NCBI GenBank assembly: GCA_944380515.1
Contig: CALWHT010000042.1
Span: 1 to 52,392 of the forward strand
DNA: 52,392 nt
Direction of reading: 5' to 3'
From: an uncultured Roseburia sp.
GTDB lineage: Bacteria > Bacillota > Clostridia > Lachnospirales > Lachnospiraceae
Positions within the stretch are counted from its first letter, which is position 1. Each line of letters opens with the position of its first letter. Positions 7,586-15,797 of this stretch are shown in pieces. The notes below the pieces were generated by a model. That model searched no databases. It saw only the letters and a program-made list of their open reading frames with translations, and was not told the DNA's origin. Made by a program: the position numbers and the translations under genes.

Positions 7586-8688
7586 TACCCCTGCGTCTGC
7601 CGGCAGACATACCGGATTCCTTCCAGAATCTGCTCATCGGTCAAATCCCGGTAAATATAAGCATTGCCGATTTCCTGAAGCAGAATAAATTTTACTTTGC
7701 TGCCAACCATTTTTTTATCTGATTTTGTGGCTGCCAGCACCTCTTTCGGCTCGTACCCGTTCACTTCCACCGGAAGCCCGAAATCGCGCAGGGATTTCTT
7801 TATCTGCTCCAAATCCGCCTCGCTGATATTGCCCAGACGGTAAGACAGATAGGAGGCGGCCACAATTCCAAGGCTTACACATTCGCCATGATAAAGCTGA
7901 AAGCCGGACAGCTTTTCAATCGCATGCCCGATGGTGTGCCCGAAATTCAGCAGGGCGCGTTCTCCCAGTTCTTTCGGGTCACGCTCAACGACCTCCCGCT
8001 TGATGTTGCAGCTGCGAAAAATCATATCCTCCACCTGCTCCGCTGCAAGCGCTGTGAGCTGCTTTGCATTTGCCTTTATCCAGGAAAAATAAGAGGCATC
8101 CTTAATCAGCCCGTGTTTGAGAATTTCTCCCATTCCGGAAGAAAACTGCCTTTTGGGCAGGGTTTTCAGAACGGAAAGATTCATATATACCAGTCGGGGC
8201 TGGTAAAAAGCGCCGACCATATTCTTATACTGCATGAAATCAACGCCTGTTTTCCCGCCGATGCTGCTGTCAACCTGGGAAAGCAGCGTGGTAGGTATCT
8301 GAACAAAATCAATGCCGCGCAGATAGGTTGCCGCGGCAAAACCGGTCAAATCGCCGACGACTCCACCGCCCAAAGCAAGCAGGATATCATTTCGGTCAAA
8401 ATGATTCTGTATCAGCGTTTCGTACAGTTTATTTACGGTTTCTACATTTTTGCTTGACTCACCCGCCGGAAAGATATGGATAAAAAGCTGAGGGAAAAAA
8501 GGCGCGAGCAGTTCTCTGACCTCGTCGGCGTAAAGCGCCGCCACCTCGGAATCAGTTACAATACACAGCTTCCCTTCAGCAGTATAGCCGAGCTTTTTTA
8601 ATTCATCGGCAAGCTCCGTAAAGTCCTGTCGAAGTTCAATATGATAAATAAGATTTTTTCCGTCGGTCACCGGAATACTTTTTGCCAT
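7585..8688 (-). CDS. aroB: 3-dehydroquinate synthase
   Basis: A 367-residue NAD- and metal-dependent enzyme of the shikimate pathway that converts DAHP to 3-dehydroquinate. Characteristic blocks are FPAGESSKNVETVNKLYE, LALGGGVVGDLTGFAA and IPTTLLSQVDSSIGGKTG; the metal ligands are in LNFGHTIGHAIE and LYHGECVSLG. Full length for the family. The ATG has a GGAGG site. It heads an aroB-lspA-rluD overlap series. Confidence 0.95.
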   Translation of the reverse strand: MAKSIPVTDGKNLIYHIELRQDFTELADELKKLGYTAEGKLCIVTDSEVAALYADEVRELLAPFFPQLFIHIFPAGESSKNVETVNKLYETLIQNHFDRNDILLALGGGVVGDLTGFAAATYLRGIDFVQIPTTLLSQVDSSIGGKTGVDFMQYKNMVGAFYQPRLVYMNLSVLKTLPKRQFSSGMGEILKHGLIKDASYFSWIKANAKQLTALAAEQVEDMIFRSCNIKREVVERDPKELGERALLNFGHTIGHAIEKLSGFQLYHGECVSLGIVAASYLSYRLGNISEADLEQIKKSLRDFGLPVEVNGYEPKEVLAATKSDKKMVGSKVKFILLQEIGNAYIYRDLTDEQILEGIRYVCRQTQG

Positions 8689-8706
8689 GATAATCCTCCG
8701 TTTCGT

Positions 8707-9459
8707 TTAGTTTTTGTATAATCGATATTGAAATTTCAATCTTCCTTTTCCAGTCTCGCCGCAGGAGGAATCATAGATAAATCTTCCGTAACCACGGACA
8801 GAGACAATGTCGCCAGGCTGGCAGGCATAGGTGGGATTTTGCAGGAGCTTTCCGTTTACAAAGACGCGTTCCGCACGGATGAAATTAAGCGCCTGGCTTC
8901 TGGAGAGCCTGTGTACGCAGGCAATCACCGCATCCAGTCGATTGGAGGTAACAATTCCGTTTTTTTCTTCAAACTCCTGCCGGACGGTTATTTCCTCCGG
9001 AGAGACGCTGCTTAATCGGACAAGCGTGTGGCGTACCCTGGTCAGATTTTCGATAAAATAGTCGGCCATGCTCTCCTCACAGAGTATATAAGAGCAGTCC
9101 TCCCCCACGAGAATATCACCGAGCTTCCCCCGGTCAACGCCAAGCTTCATGATTGCGCCGAGCAAATCACGGTGTCCGAGCTGTTCCGCAAATTTCGGAT
9201 AGGCGGGGGAAACTTTTAACGCGGTAATCGGAAAGCTCCACTCATAATAAAGAGCATCAGGAATAAAGGCAATTATCTGACGCTCTGCATACGGGATTCC
9301 GCCAAAGCTCTCGGTTTGCACGGCAAACTGAGACCGGTTTTGGTGGTAGATATTCAATTCATTTAAATTAAGGAAATCGCTGAATAAGACGATTCCCTTT
9401 CTGTCTGCCTGTTTCGATAAATCTATCAGTCTTTTTCTACAAAGTTCCTGTTCATTCAT
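8707..9459 (-). CDS. ylmH: YlmH-family S4-domain RNA-binding protein
   Basis: A 250-residue protein of the YlmH family. The N-terminal two thirds form the YlmH-specific RRM-like part, with SFPITALKVSP and LGHRDLLGAIMKLGVDRGKLGDI as typical blocks; the C-terminal S4 domain follows at about residues 180-240 (RLDAVIACVHRLSRSQAL, FVNGKLLQNPTYACQPGD). YlmH acts on stalled ribosomes in Bacillus and is encoded in the ylm/sep division cluster. Here it follows sepF by three bases. Confidence 0.92.
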   Translation of the reverse strand: MNEQELCRKRLIDLSKQADRKGIVLFSDFLNLNELNIYHQNRSQFAVQTESFGGIPYAERQIIAFIPDALYYEWSFPITALKVSPAYPKFAEQLGHRDLLGAIMKLGVDRGKLGDILVGEDCSYILCEESMADYFIENLTRVRHTLVRLSSVSPEEITVRQEFEEKNGIVTSNRLDAVIACVHRLSRSQALNFIRAERVFVNGKLLQNPTYACQPGDIVSVRGYGRFIYDSSCGETGKGRLKFQYRLYKN

Positions 9460-9462
9460 AGC

Positions 9463-9999
9463 TTAAAAATCCGTCTGGATTCCCCTTGTCTCAAATGTGT
9501 CCATAAGGCTTAAAAAGTCTCCGGAAATATCCACGGACGCCGGCGTGATGATAAATATGTAGTTTGAAATCTTCTGGAGATTTCCGCTGATGGCAAAGCA
9601 GGAACCGGAAGTAAAGTCAATAATACGCTGCGCGATTTCGACATCCAGCCCCTCAACATTGAGCACGACGGTACGGTTATTGAGCAGCGTCTCGGTAATC
9701 TCCCGCGCGTCCTCCACAGAGGTCGGTTTTATCACACATACCTCCATGCCAGAGCCTGTCTGCTTTTTGGAGGGACGGATCGGAGTCACCTTGGGCGTTG
9801 TCTTCACCTGCTTTTCCCTGGAATGTCCTTCCTCATAATCCTGCTGTGCGGCCTCCTTTTTTTCCCGGCGCACTGCTGCCCTGCTCCTCGGTTCTTCCTC
9901 TATATAATCATCATCGTAATCGTAATCATCATTGTAAAAATCATCGTCATCATCCGGATTCAGCCGCATGACGTTTAAAAATTTATCAAGAACTCCCAT
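9463..9999 (-). CDS. sepF: Cell division protein SepF
   Basis: A 178-residue FtsZ membrane anchor. It has an N-terminal amphipathic membrane-targeting helix (MGVLDKFLNVMRLN), an acidic D/Y-rich linker (residues 15-40), and the C-terminal SepF domain (VCVIKPTSVEDAREITETL, then IAQRIIDFTSGSCFAISGN) that binds FtsZ and polymerises. The frame is open upstream to 10092, but the ATG at 9999 is preferred: it has a CAGGAGTGAGAAC ribosome site, starts the membrane helix, and avoids a long overlap with yggS. Confidence 0.95.
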   Translation of the reverse strand: MGVLDKFLNVMRLNPDDDDDFYNDDYDYDDDYIEEEPRSRAAVRREKKEAAQQDYEEGHSREKQVKTTPKVTPIRPSKKQTGSGMEVCVIKPTSVEDAREITETLLNNRTVVLNVEGLDVEIAQRIIDFTSGSCFAISGNLQKISNYIFIITPASVDISGDFLSLMDTFETRGIQTDF

Positions 10000-10003
10000 G
10001 TTC

Positions 10004-10699
10004 TCACTCCTGTTTATAATTTCTTTCCCCGAAAATTCCGGTTCCAACACGCACCATGGTTGCCCCTTCTTCGATTGCCACCATATAGTCACCTGTCATA
10101 CCCATAGACAGAATTTCCATAGATACATTATCTATGTTTTTATTTGTTATGTCAACAGATAATTGTTTTATTTTTTGAAAATACGGGCGGTTATCTTCCG
10201 GATTTTCTACATAAGGAGCAACTGTCATAAGGCCTTTGATCCGGATATTTTCCAATTTGGAAATATCTTCCACCAAAAGAATGGCATCCTCTGCCGAAAT
10301 GCCGAACTTTGATTCCTCGTGGGCGATATTTACTTCCACCAGAATCGGAACGACAATCCGCTTCTTTTTCGCCTGGATGTTGATTTCCTCCGCCAGACGA
10401 TAGGTGTCAACCGAATGAATCAGCGCGGTTCTGCCGACAATATATTTTACTTTATTGCGCTGCAGATGACCAATCATATGCCACCGGATATCCGATGGAA
10501 GCTGCTCCATCTTGCCGCAAAGCTCCTGTACCTTGTTTTCACCGAAATCACGTATATTTTCTGCGTAGGCCTCCTGCAGCATTTCAATTGGCTTTGTCTT
10601 GCTGACCGCTATGAGCGTGACCTCTTCCCGTGCCCTTCCGGCCTTTTCGCAGGCCTGTCTGATATTTTTTTCAACCTGTGCCAGATTTTCCTTAATCAT
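10004..10699 (-). CDS. YggS-family PLP homeostasis protein
   Basis: A 231-residue fold-III PLP-binding protein (YggS/YlmE/PROSC family) that buffers pyridoxal phosphate and has no known catalytic turnover. The PLP lysine is in LIAVSKTKPIEML; WHMIGHLQRNKVKYI and LMTVAPYVENPE are conserved, and LSMGMTGDYMVAIEEGATMVRVGTGIFG is the C-terminal signature region. The start at 10699 is chosen over the ATG four codons earlier because GGAGG lies five bases upstream of it. It sits directly before sepF, as in many Firmicutes. Confidence 0.93.
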   Translation of the reverse strand: MIKENLAQVEKNIRQACEKAGRAREEVTLIAVSKTKPIEMLQEAYAENIRDFGENKVQELCGKMEQLPSDIRWHMIGHLQRNKVKYIVGRTALIHSVDTYRLAEEINIQAKKKRIVVPILVEVNIAHEESKFGISAEDAILLVEDISKLENIRIKGLMTVAPYVENPEDNRPYFQKIKQLSVDITNKNIDNVSMEILSMGMTGDYMVAIEEGATMVRVGTGIFGERNYKQE

Positions 10700-10733
10700 G
10701 TCATCCTCCATCGTTTCAAAATGATTTTTCGTG

Positions 10734-12125
10734 CTATTTTAGCAATTCATCTTCCTGTACCTTTGTGCTGTCGAGCGCGATGTGGTCATACAGGGAAATA
10801 CCGTATGACGTCCCTGTTTTCACGATCGTATATTCGCGGCTCTGGTAAAGAATATCTATCTGTTTAAATACGGCATAGCCCTTATTGACGTTGTATACGC
10901 CTTTGAGGGTCGCGGTATCGGCTCCTACAACGTAGGTTTCGCTGGAATCAGCCTTCACCAGCTTATCGCCCGAGGAAATATCCTCATCGTCAATATAATA
11001 AAAATCTTCGGTCTGATAATACACGGTGGGCGAAATAAATTCGGTCGTCTTATTGCCGTCGTCATCCGTCCGCTCCACCAAAAGACCGTCACTGTCAGAA
11101 TCTCCGCCTTTCATAAAATAAGAAACCGGAATCGTAAAAAATTCTTTTTCGGTGATCGCTGAGTTGGGGATTTTCAAGCCGGTCTCCTCCGTCAGCAAAA
11201 GCTCTACCTCCAGGAAACGCTCCTTTGCATAGCGCACCATGGAATTGCGCAGTGTTAAAATCAGATAATTCTGTCCTTCTTTGCTTGTCAGCGTGTAGGT
11301 GGCATAGGCTGTCTTTTCATCCTGAGTAAAGCGAATCTGTATCGTGTCGTCATCGGAAAGCTGTTTTGCCAGCACCTCGCTCACCGGAATTACGATATTC
11401 CATTCCTCACTGTCTATCAGCTTGTAGACTGCCCCACCGGAATCCACCGTTGTATTTTGCTTCAGATTGGTCCGGGTGTAAGCAGATTCATCAAACATAT
11501 CCGCCGTAAAATTGTCAGTTGTAACTCCCTCAAAACCGTCCGTATAATATACTACAATTCCTGGCGTATCAGCATACACCTGATGAAAGGTATTCTGGTT
11601 CTGCGCACTGGCGGCATAATCGGAGATTTCATTTAGAGCTCCGAGGCTTAGTGCCTCGCTAAGCGCGGAATTGATGTCCTCCCGAAAAGAATAGACATTG
11701 TAAAATTCCAGCGAGCTGTAAGAAGACTGGAAAGCTCCGATATCGGACTCAATTTCAGTCAGGCTTTCATCATCAAGATTTGCGGCATCCTCATTTACCT
11801 CATTGATTTTCTGTGACACATCCCCGTTTTCATCCACGGAATAAATCAGCGTGCCGTATCCGACGCGGGAGGCTTCCCGGACATAGTAATTGAGTGCTCC
11901 TGTATAGGAAGAATTGACAATCTGCTCGTCCCGAAGTACAAGCCCCCGGTAAACATTATTTTCTGCCATCGTTCCCTGCACCACCTCGTAAACGGAGACG
12001 TGTGTTGTCGTTAAATAAGAAAAAACATTAAAAATGAGATAAATAAAGATAATAAAAAAAATGATAACTCCAATATTTATATTGAAAGGTTTTCGATATT
12101 TTATTACCTTTTTATTTTTACTCAA
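10734..12125 (-). CDS. HlyD-like membrane-anchored protein upstream of yggS-sepF
   Basis: About 463 residues. A basic N-terminus and one membrane helix (residues about 17-38) lead into an extracytoplasmic beta-rich region resembling HlyD/efflux adaptor proteins (TMAENNVYRGLVLRDEQI, GALNYYVREASRVGYG), with Asp- and Ser-rich internal stretches. The family is common at this place in Lachnospiraceae. No transporter partner is adjacent, so an efflux role is unproven; an envelope role near division genes is possible. A GTG at 12137 is in frame, but the AGAGGTGG ribosome site fits the TTG at 12125 better. Confidence 0.75.
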   Translation of the reverse strand: MSKNKKVIKYRKPFNINIGVIIFFIIFIYLIFNVFSYLTTTHVSVYEVVQGTMAENNVYRGLVLRDEQIVNSSYTGALNYYVREASRVGYGTLIYSVDENGDVSQKINEVNEDAANLDDESLTEIESDIGAFQSSYSSLEFYNVYSFREDINSALSEALSLGALNEISDYAASAQNQNTFHQVYADTPGIVVYYTDGFEGVTTDNFTADMFDESAYTRTNLKQNTTVDSGGAVYKLIDSEEWNIVIPVSEVLAKQLSDDDTIQIRFTQDEKTAYATYTLTSKEGQNYLILTLRNSMVRYAKERFLEVELLLTEETGLKIPNSAITEKEFFTIPVSYFMKGGDSDSDGLLVERTDDDGNKTTEFISPTVYYQTEDFYYIDDEDISSGDKLVKADSSETYVVGADTATLKGVYNVNKGYAVFKQIDILYQSREYTIVKTGTSYGISLYDHIALDSTKVQEDELLK

Positions 12126-12160
12126 AAATCTGCCCACCTCTCAAAAATTTCAACATATCT

Positions 12161-12189
12161 ATTTTAACATTTTATATTCGAGAAAACAA
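12161..12189 (-). promoter_or_regulatory. Promoter of the HlyD-like/yggS/sepF operon
   Basis: Minus-strand TTGTTT (12184-12189), a 17-base spacer, then TAAAAT (12161-12166). It is divergent from the promoter of the DUF378 gene, and the two -35 boxes are one base apart. Confidence 0.6.
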
Positions 12190-12190
12190 C

Positions 12191-12220
12191 TTGCATAATC
12201 ATAGTTTTTTGAGGCATACT
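12191..12220 (+). promoter_or_regulatory. Promoter of the DUF378 gene
   Basis: TTGCAT (12191-12196), an 18-base spacer, then CATACT (12215-12220). The predicted start is about 15 bases before a GGAGG ribosome site, giving a very short leader. Confidence 0.5.
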
Positions 12221-12243
12221 AGAAGAAAAAGGAGGCTAACAAA

Positions 12244-12456
12244 ATGAATACAAATTGGCTAGACTACACATTGCTTACATTAGTAATTATCGGCGCCATA
12301 AACTGGGGGTTAATCGGATTTTTCAGATTCGACCTTGTGGCATTTCTCTTTGGGGATATGTCCTGGCTCTCAAGAATCATCTACGCGCTTGTCGGAATCG
12401 GTGGACTGTATTTAATCAGCCTGTTCGGAAGAATCCGTTCCGTCGGAGAGGCTTAA
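12244..12456 (+). CDS. DUF378 small membrane protein (YuzA-like)
   Basis: A 70-residue protein with two membrane segments (LDYTLLTLVIIGAINWGLIG and IIYALVGIGGLYLISLFG) separated by FRFDLVAFLFGDMSWLSR. The GAINWGLIGFF motif and length match the DUF378 family, whose function is unknown. It is the only confident plus-strand chromosomal gene in the window outside the IS element, with its own promoter and an ideal GGAGG ribosome site. Confidence 0.9.
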   Translation: MNTNWLDYTLLTLVIIGAINWGLIGFFRFDLVAFLFGDMSWLSRIIYALVGIGGLYLISLFGRIRSVGEA

Positions 12457-12477
12457 GTGACAGAAATAAAATGGATT

Positions 12478-12515
12478 ATGCGGTATAGAAAGGCTTTGCC
12501 GCATCTATACCGCAT
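12478..12515. other. Hairpin between convergent genes
   Basis: An 11-bp perfect stem (ATGCGGTATAG with CTATACCGCAT) sits between the DUF378 stop and the end of the convergent P-loop gene. On the plus strand it is followed by an A-run; on the minus strand by AATCCATTTTATTT. It is plausible as a weak minus-strand terminator but lacks a strong T-tract. Confidence 0.45.
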
Positions 12516-12551
12516 AAAAAATGAATGGCATCTTATGTATTGCCGGAACAG

Positions 12552-12974
12552 CTATAAGGAAATGACAACTTTCGCTTTTGCAAGATCCGTCAACTCATCC
12601 TCGTTTTTGGATATGCTGAGGATAAATTTGACATTATATTTCTCACTGATCATATCCAGCTTCTGAATCGCATGATTAAGCAGCTCATCGGAATCAATCG
12701 CCGCTATGGTAAGAAAACTGTCCAGGTACATTTCTTCCAAATCATGATCCTGCGAGAGGATACCGCAGATAAAACCGAGAAACTCGTCGCAGTTATCAAT
12801 CAGAAAATCCTTCACGTTAATCAGTCTTATTTTGTTATTCAGTTCATACATATGCTTCTGGCTTTTGTCAAGATAAACAAGATTGCCGGATGCCGCCGAA
12901 ACAGAAGCATTTACTCTGTTTAACAGTTCTTTGGTCTTTCCTTTTCCCTTTTCGCCTGAAATAATCTCTATCAT
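12552..12974 (-). CDS. Small P-loop protein of unknown role
   Basis: About 140 residues opening directly with a Walker A loop (IISGEKGKGKTKELLNRVN). The rest is alpha/beta, with VYLDKSQKHMYEL and LDMISEKYNVKFILSISKNEDEL resembling an RAD55/PilT-like fold. It probably binds a nucleotide; no partner domain is present. Family members in related bacteria are sometimes labelled PilT-like. Two nearby ATGs exist; the one at 12974 is chosen because AGGAGG lies nine bases upstream. It is monocistronic, with its own promoter. Confidence 0.7.
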   Translation of the reverse strand: MIEIISGEKGKGKTKELLNRVNASVSAASGNLVYLDKSQKHMYELNNKIRLINVKDFLIDNCDEFLGFICGILSQDHDLEEMYLDSFLTIAAIDSDELLNHAIQKLDMISEKYNVKFILSISKNEDELTDLAKAKVVISL

Positions 12975-13051
12975 GGTCATTTCCCTCCTGGTCCTTCGAT
13001 TCACTGCAATTATTCGTTAAATTGAATAAAAACAGTTCGCTTTATAAACTA

Positions 13052-13080
13052 ATTATAGTATAGTTCCACAAGAATTACAA
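13052..13080 (-). promoter_or_regulatory. Promoter of the small P-loop gene
   Basis: Minus-strand TTGTAA (13075-13080), a 17-base spacer, then a consensus TATAAT (13052-13057). The leader to the ATG at 12974 would be about 70 bases. Confidence 0.65.
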
Positions 13081-13092
13081 TGCTATTTTCGA

Positions 13093-14094
13093 TTAATTTG
13101 CAAATCCTGCGAGCATTTCATTCATCAGCAGATACAGGTTGGATTTGCCGTCCGCTTTCAGTACAATGGAAATAATCGGCTGCCCGGATGAATTCAGCGA
13201 ATAGAGCACCAGACAATAGCCGGCATCCCCGGTTGTCCCCGTTTTTCCCCCGATTACCTGAAAGCCTTCCGGCGGTTCGGAATGACCGCTTAAATACTGG
13301 TTGGTATTTTCCCAGTTCTGTTCCACGGGATTGCCCTGTGCGTCCGTGTAGGACACAACGTAGGACTTCGTGCTGATAATATCGACAAACAGTTCGTTTT
13401 CCAATGCTGCCCGGAACATAAGATATAAGTCATATACGGAGGTGTAATGATTTTCGTCCGGCAGGCCGTTTGGATTGACAAAATGGGACTGGGTAGCCCC
13501 GAGGGCAAGCGCCTCCTCATTCATCAGGCTGGCAAACTCCTCTACGCTGCCGGAAATGGCTTCCGCAATTGCGATTGCGGCATCGTTGCCGCTGCGCAAC
13601 ATCATGCCGTAGAGCAAATCCCGCATGGACATCACATCGCCGGCTTTCAGCCCGCACACCGAGGAATCGGACGCCTGATCCGCCGCGTATTCGCTGACCG
13701 TGACCATCTGATCCAAATCCGTACAGTATTTCAGGGCGAGATAAGCCGTCAGGATTTTTGTTGTACTTGCGGGATAGAGACGCTCATATATATTCTTGGC
13801 ATAAACGACTGTATTGGTGGCAAGGTTAAAGGCTCCGGCCCCCTCCGCCACCTGTGAATCAGTCTCATCTGTCCCAAGCGGAAAATCATCCGCGACACAG
13901 AGATCCTCCGAAAAATATGACTTTTCCAGACCGGAGGAAGCCGCGGCAATTCCGGCCTCTGCGGTTGTTTCGTAAACATCATATGGCTGTTCCAGCGAAA
14001 CATCCGTTCCGCAGCCGGTAATCAGAAGCGCCGCCAGACAGACAACTGCCGTCAGGCGTTTTTTTCGCGTATGGGAATTACTTGTACATTTCAC
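13093..14094 (-). CDS. D-alanyl-D-alanine carboxypeptidase, lipoprotein (DacF-like)
   Basis: A 333-residue penicillin-binding peptidase (S11 family) that trims pentapeptide stems of peptidoglycan outside the membrane. The three catalytic motifs are present: SxxK in YPASTTKILTAYLAL, SxN in LRSGNDAAIAIAEAI, and KTG in VIGGKTGTTGDAGYC. The N-terminus is a lipoprotein signal with the lipobox LITGC (Cys 28). The start is a GTG overlapping the mgsA end by 17 bp. As the last gene of the minDE-rodA-mgsA string it fits a cell-shape operon. Confidence 0.92.
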   Translation of the reverse strand: MKCTSNSHTRKKRLTAVVCLAALLITGCGTDVSLEQPYDVYETTAEAGIAAASSGLEKSYFSEDLCVADDFPLGTDETDSQVAEGAGAFNLATNTVVYAKNIYERLYPASTTKILTAYLALKYCTDLDQMVTVSEYAADQASDSSVCGLKAGDVMSMRDLLYGMMLRSGNDAAIAIAEAISGSVEEFASLMNEEALALGATQSHFVNPNGLPDENHYTSVYDLYLMFRAALENELFVDIISTKSYVVSYTDAQGNPVEQNWENTNQYLSGHSEPPEGFQVIGGKTGTTGDAGYCLVLYSLNSSGQPIISIVLKADGKSNLYLLMNEMLAGFAN

Positions 14095-14473
14095 GCCACT
14101 CTAAATCTCCTCTGTCTAAAGACTTAATCAAAAGCTCGGCCGTCGCCAGATTCGTCGCGAGCGGAATATTGTGCGTATCGCAGATTTTTACCACGTTGTT
14201 GACGTCCGGCTCATGCGATTTCGGCGTCAGCGGATCCCGCAGAAAAATCACCAGGTCAATCTCATTGTGCTCAATCTGCGCTCCGAGCTGCTGTGCGCCT
14301 CCCAAATGTCCGGCAAGGTACTTGTGGATATTAAGATTTGTCACTTCCTCGATCAGTCTTCCCGTCGTTCCGGTGGCAAAAAGCTCGTTTTTGCAAAGGA
14401 TACCTCTATAAGCGATACAAAAATTCTGCATTAGTTTTTTCTTTGAATCGTGTGCGATTAGTCCGATGTTCAT
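14078..14473 (-). CDS. mgsA: Methylglyoxal synthase
   Basis: A 131-residue enzyme that converts dihydroxyacetone phosphate to methylglyoxal and phosphate, a bypass of lower glycolysis. Conserved features are IGLIAHDSKK, ELFATGTTGRLIEE (phosphate site), GHLGGAQQLGAQI, and the catalytic Asp region IFLRDPLTPKSHEPDV. Its place after rodA is conserved across Clostridia. Confidence 0.96.
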   Translation of the reverse strand: MNIGLIAHDSKKKLMQNFCIAYRGILCKNELFATGTTGRLIEEVTNLNIHKYLAGHLGGAQQLGAQIEHNEIDLVIFLRDPLTPKSHEPDVNNVVKICDTHNIPLATNLATAELLIKSLDRGDLEWREMYK

Positions 14474-14494
14474 TGCGTAATACCCCCCCTGTTG

Positions 14495-15598
14495 TTAATA
14501 TTTTTTCGGCAAAAGCCCTACATTTAAGACAAGTCCGATACCTATATATAGGGACCATAATGACGTAAGTCCATAGCTGACAAACGGAAGTGTCACCCCG
14601 GTATTCGGCAGAAGCCCGCTTGCCACTCCGATATTGACAAAGCTCTGGAATCCGATGAGCGCTCCCATGCCGCAGCAGATGAGTTTTCCTGCCATGTCTT
14701 TTGCTTTTCTAGCAATAAATATACACTCAATCGTGATGAAAAGCAAGAGAATTATAATGGCCGCGCTGCCGACAAAACCGAGTTCTTCCCCTGCCACGGC
14801 AAAAATAAAGTCATTGGCCGGCTCCAAAATAAAGTTGCCGTTTTTCACCGAGGTGGCATCGGTATTGTTCAATCCTTTCCCCCATAAAAGACCGGAACCG
14901 ATTGCCATGATGGAATTTTGCTGCTGGTAGGCAAGGTCGGGATAATCGTCGGGATAGAGCCACGCCATAATACGGCCGAGCTGGTAAGAACGGATAAACG
15001 GGATTTTGTCCTGGATAATGAGCGTAATGCCGACAATCCCCAGCGGAACACAGACCGCCAGAACTCCCGCCACCAGTTTATAGCTGATTCCCGCAATAAA
15101 CAGCATTGCGGCAAATACCAGTGTAATGACAATTGCCGTTGAAAGGTTCGGCTGTTCCAATATCAGCACTAACGGAACCGCCACCAGAACCAGGGAAGAA
15201 ACAATCAGCTTTACCGAAGTGATGTGTTCTTCGTGTTTCATAAAATAATAGGAAAAAAATAAAATCAAAAGTATCTTTACCAGCTCGGAGGGCTGAAAAC
15301 GGAAACCGCCGATTTCAAACCAGCGCTGCGCCCCTCCTGTATTCTGACCGGCCACCATAACCAGCACCAGAAGAACAATCGCAAACAGATAAATCAGCCA
15401 GGAAAATTTTAAAATAAAACTGTAGTCAATCAGAGAAACCACTACCATAATCCCGATTCCGACTGCCATACCGATCATTTGTTTTTTAAAATCCCCCGGA
15501 CTCGCACTCCGAATCAGCAGCGTGCCCAGGGTATTTAAAATCAATACGGATAAAACCAATATGAATTTGTAATTCTTTAGTTTATACTGTTTGAACAT
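14495..15598 (-). CDS. rodA: SEDS peptidoglycan polymerase RodA
   Basis: A 367-residue polytopic protein of the FtsW/RodA/SpoVE family with about ten membrane helices. GGAQRWFEIGGFRFQPSELV and the LPNTGVTLPFVSYG loop are the family signatures. RodA polymerises glycan strands with its class B PBP partner; the large PBP gene in the same cluster (16696-19539) is the obvious partner. Its start is one base past the minE stop, so translation is coupled. Confidence 0.93.
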   Translation of the reverse strand: MFKQYKLKNYKFILVLSVLILNTLGTLLIRSASPGDFKKQMIGMAVGIGIMVVVSLIDYSFILKFSWLIYLFAIVLLVLVMVAGQNTGGAQRWFEIGGFRFQPSELVKILLILFFSYYFMKHEEHITSVKLIVSSLVLVAVPLVLILEQPNLSTAIVITLVFAAMLFIAGISYKLVAGVLAVCVPLGIVGITLIIQDKIPFIRSYQLGRIMAWLYPDDYPDLAYQQQNSIMAIGSGLLWGKGLNNTDATSVKNGNFILEPANDFIFAVAGEELGFVGSAAIIILLLFITIECIFIARKAKDMAGKLICCGMGALIGFQSFVNIGVASGLLPNTGVTLPFVSYGLTSLWSLYIGIGLVLNVGLLPKKY

Positions 15599-15599
15599 A

Positions 15600-15797
15600 C
15601 TACTCTCTCTTTTTGTAATCTTTTAACGTAACTTTTACTTCCACATTCTCCGGGTCAATTACGACGTATCTTGTGATAACGGTTCCTATTTCCCGTCGAA
15701 TCCGCTCCATGGTTTCGTCGTCCAGCTTCTGTTTTTCTTCCGTCATCATAATTCTTAAGCGCTCTTTTGCAACGTTGCCAGAATGGGTTTTAAACAT
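15600..15797 (-). CDS. minE: Cell division topological factor MinE, short form
   Basis: A 65-residue MinE. The anti-MinCD helix region is recognisable (SGNVAKERLRIMM), as is the beta-strand core (MERIRREIGTVITRYVVIDPENVEVKV). Typical MinE proteins have about 85-90 residues, including an N-terminal amphipathic membrane anchor and a final strand/helix. Here the N-terminus has only MFKTH before the helix and the C-terminus stops soon after the VEVKV strand. It overlaps minD by 8 bp. It is probably functional in a reduced form, but membrane binding and dimer strands may differ. Confidence 0.85.
   Translation of the reverse strand: MFKTHSGNVAKERLRIMMTEEKQKLDDETMERIRREIGTVITRYVVIDPENVEVKVTLKDYKKRE

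Noticed and set aside
7888-8457. 189-codon plus-strand frame
   Set aside because: Antisense to aroB, which has every active-site motif.
10734-12125. HlyD-like gene as part of a bacteriocin or efflux exporter
   Set aside because: No ABC transporter, outer partner or precursor peptide is adjacent; it is in the division-gene operon.
12478-12515. Bidirectional Rho-independent terminator
   Set aside because: The stem is good, but the plus side is followed by A bases and the minus side has only a late, interrupted T-run. Kept only as a hairpin.
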